This document shows, piece by piece, positions 18,848 to 19,164 of a stretch of DNA of 19,164 nt; the first letter of the stretch is position 1, and each line of letters starts with the position of its first letter. The stretch spans positions 1 through 19,164 of the forward strand of contig QAXH01001011.1 of assembly GCA_004335635.1 (NCBI GenBank). Direction: 5' to 3'. The stretch comes from Chloromonas sp. AAM2 (Eukaryota; Chlorophyta; Chlorophyceae; Chlamydomonadales; Chlamydomonadaceae). The notes beneath the pieces were generated by a model. It was not told the DNA's origin, searched no databases, and saw nothing but the letters and a program-made list of their open reading frames with translations. The translations under genes were made by a program, and so were the position numbers.

Positions 18848-19101
18848 GTGAGGCCAGAGGGTGTGGAGTTCGCCGCAGCTACCGCTAGAAAGGAAGCTTG
18901 ACCAGCCAAGCTAGTTCGTTTTGCCTCACACAAACGTTACACACCCCATTTGTTAGGGTTAGATAGTGTAGGTAATCAGTGAAGCGAAGGGCTACACAGG
19001 CTTTGTGTAGTCACCTCCTCAGTCCTTTGCTTCATAGCCTGTCCTGTTTGCCTTTCTGCCAGCCCACTGATTAACCATCACAGTAAGTTGTTGTCAGCAT
19101 A
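18848..19101. other. Probable start of MOCS3 intron 3
   Basis: The stretch starts with the donor-like GTGAGG and shows no further exon of the E1 family. It leads into the CAT-tailed repeat at the window edge. If exon 3 instead reads through to the TGA at 18901, this would be 3' flank. Confidence 0.5.
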
Positions 19102-19164
19102 TCATCATCATTCATCATCATTACATGGCTTTTCATGGTTCAACCCACGGTACTGCAGCTAGAC
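19102..19164 (-). mobile_element. Second copy of the (ATG)n-tailed retroposon fragment, cut by the window edge
   Basis: An interrupted CAT tract (19102-19120) is followed by 44 bp (19121-19164) matching 1547-1590 at 42 positions without gaps. The arrangement is the same as in the insertion at 1508-1641, so the element is dispersed. Its other end and any target-site duplication lie beyond the window. It appears to sit inside MOCS3 intron 3. Confidence 0.65.

Overview
The window looks like nuclear DNA of a green alga (Chlorophyta), possibly a trebouxiophyte, though the lineage cannot be fixed from this sequence. The evidence is psbS photoprotection genes with N-terminal transit peptides, genes split by many short GT-AG introns (mostly 100-600 nt, donors GTGAGT/GTGGGT/GTAAGT), moderate GC, and TGTAA motifs, the usual chlorophyte poly(A) signal, downstream of stops. 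No continuous frame holds a whole gene. I rebuilt the genes exon by exon by checking splice sites, phases and family motifs.

Left half, 1-10.8 kb: a psbS cluster. A lone last exon of a psbS gene lies at 383-481 (+). A complete five-exon psbS gene runs on the minus strand (4042-5567). A second complete five-exon copy runs on the plus strand (8622-10296). The two complete genes are head to head across about 3 kb, and the lone exon converges on the minus-strand copy. The copies differ in their transit peptides (an 18-bp unit is tripled in one) and in a residue beside a putative pH-sensing acid. Gaps between them hold decayed repeats and a small retroposon-like insertion, but no gene I can recognise.

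Right half, 12.2-19.2 kb: two housekeeping genes that start head to head with only about 170 bp between their first ATGs. On the minus strand is an 11-exon gene for ATP-dependent NAD(P)HX dehydratase (NAXD; 326 or 354 residues), which repairs damaged nicotinamide cofactors. On the plus strand are the first three exons of an E1-like MOCS3/UBA4/CNX5 protein, which activates ubiquitin-like sulfur carriers for molybdenum cofactor synthesis and tRNA thiolation. The rest of that gene appears to lie beyond the window. Introns of both genes carry minisatellites, two of them with a 29-bp period.

The window does not show a new multi-gene system. Its main points of interest are the psbS cluster with divergent copies, the possible dual start of NAXD, the shared NAXD/MOCS3 promoter, a stop-free intron in psbS whose length is a multiple of three, and the repeats.
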